From Parasalinivibrio latis (GTDB taxonomy: Bacteria; Pseudomonadota; Gammaproteobacteria; Enterobacterales; Vibrionaceae), in assembly GCF_036825535.1 (NCBI RefSeq), contig NZ_CP098812.1:2604001-2668000 (forward strand): a stretch of 64,000 bases of DNA, read 5' to 3'. Position numbers and translations under genes: made by a program. Of the stretch, positions 63,386 to 64,000 are shown piece after piece (position 1 is the stretch's first letter; the number at the start of each line of letters is the position of its first letter). The notes below the pieces were generated by a model. The model ran no database searches. It saw nothing but the letters and a program-made list of their open reading frames with translations, and was not told where the DNA came from.

Positions 63386-63756
63386 AAAAATTAGCCACCA
63401 TCAGTGCACCGCATACCATCCTTTGATTTTCAGTTCCCTAATTTATTTACCCACAACCCCAATAAGCACTCAATTGCTTAATATCTCAAATTATCAAAAA
63501 TATAATACGTCCGATTTTTGCATTTTAATTCACTTTGCACCCATTTCATTTACGTCCATGAATTAACTTGAGTTCACTAAAACACATATGCAATAAAAAC
63601 ATTATATTTGTTGCATTAATCCAGTTCAAAATTAATCAATAAAGTACTAAACCAGTATCGAAATAATATTTTATTTATTTAATATCAGCATTAGCCCTGT
63701 AAATAATAGGGCATATAAATAACGCACTATTAAATTAGTTTAATATTAGAGGTACT
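63386..63756. other. AT-rich chromosomal spacer right of the element
   Basis: This 371-bp stretch is non-coding and very AT-rich, especially 63480-63740. It would have been the intergenic region between ffs and the PAP2-family gene before insertion, and must contain the promoter of that gene. I see no RNA gene or strong hairpin. Confidence 0.5.
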
Positions 63757-64000
63757 ATGAGAAAAGGATTATCTCATTGGGTTTTTATTACGCTTTTTTT
63801 TGTGTCATTAAATACTCATGCAAATTATAGAAACGCAGACAGCGATGACTTTGAAACTTTCGGTGATATTACACAGGTTGCTGTTCCACTGACGGGCGCG
63901 CTAATGGCGTTTTTTAATGACGACTATGAAGGTCTGATTCAGATGACCGAAGGTGCCATATATACGGCAACTGCAACGCAGGTGTTAAAATATACCGTTC
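63757..64000 (+). CDS. PAP2-family phosphatase, N-terminal part only
   Basis: The gene begins at ATG 63757 behind AGAGGT and runs off the window after 81 residues. A signal peptide (MRKGLSHWVFITLFFVSLNT, ending near HA) is followed by FGDITQVAVPLTGALMAFFNDDYEGLIQMTEGAIYTATATQVLKYTV. The GDI-Q-VLP, D-GL-Q and LKY pattern is that of the start of periplasmic PAP2 phosphatases, in which K is followed by the RP of the active site. The catalytic motifs lie beyond the edge, so substrate (lipid phosphate or acid phosphatase) cannot be told. Confidence 0.65.
   Translation, partial: MRKGLSHWVFITLFFVSLNTHANYRNADSDDFETFGDITQVAVPLTGALMAFFNDDYEGLIQMTEGAIYTATATQVLKYTV

Overview
The window is almost certainly from the chromosome of a marine gammaproteobacterium of the family Vibrionaceae, possibly Enterovibrio or Grimontia. 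The reasons are an htpG-toxR-toxS locus, a glnS/chitobiase/nagE/nagBAC block, the gene orders seqA-pgm, ybfF-DUF2788-fldA-fur and recR-ybaB-dnaX-apt-ybaN, and an OmpU-type porin. The genus is inference; there is no rRNA gene in the window to fix it.

Core region, 1-50480. Bases 1-8728 hold housekeeping genes (ybgI, pgm, seqA, ybfF, fldA, fur, glnS). Bases 8938-16646 form an amino-sugar and chitin catabolic locus: a lipoprotein chitobiase, the NagE transporter, the nagBAC operon, and a divergent control region with two NagC-type operators about 93 bp apart and a CRP site between them. Bases 16849-25677 hold a K+/H+ antiporter-like gene, asnB, gsk, hemH, adk and htpG. Next come toxRS (25886-27321) and an amino-acid decarboxylase locus for acid stress (adiA-like, divergent potE-like antiporter, small exported protein). 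Replication and repair genes follow (recR, ybaB, dnaX with a programmed -1 frameshift site, apt, dinG, priC), with an HDAC-family gene, rsmS, an alanine/glycine symporter, manA, and an outer-membrane cluster opposite a TetR-type regulator. The 4.5S (SRP) RNA gene ffs closes the core.

Mobile element, 50493-63380. A 12.9-kb element sits 13 bp past the 3' end of ffs. Its ends are 15-bp inverted repeats (12 of 15 identical), beginning TGT and ending ACA, and it is flanked by a perfect 5-bp duplication, CTCTG. This is the layout of Tn7/Mu/Tn5053-type cut-and-paste transposition, yet no DDE transposase is encoded. Inside, from left to right, are a trio of two tyrosine recombinases plus a small partner (resembling the gamma-mobile-trio GmtY/GmtZ/GmtX), a broken XRE regulator, a compact Gabija-like OLD nuclease plus UvrD-like helicase pair, a separate OLD-family ATPase/nuclease, a serine resolvase with a probable res site, and a translationally coupled pair of paralogues that match only the N-terminal DNA-binding part of TniA/TnsB transposases. 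The cargo looks like phage defence. The combination of transposon ends, tyrosine recombinases and catalytic-domain-free TnsB-like proteins is the most unusual thing here.

Right flank, 63386-64000. Chromosomal sequence resumes with an AT-rich spacer and the start of a PAP2-family phosphatase gene cut by the window edge.
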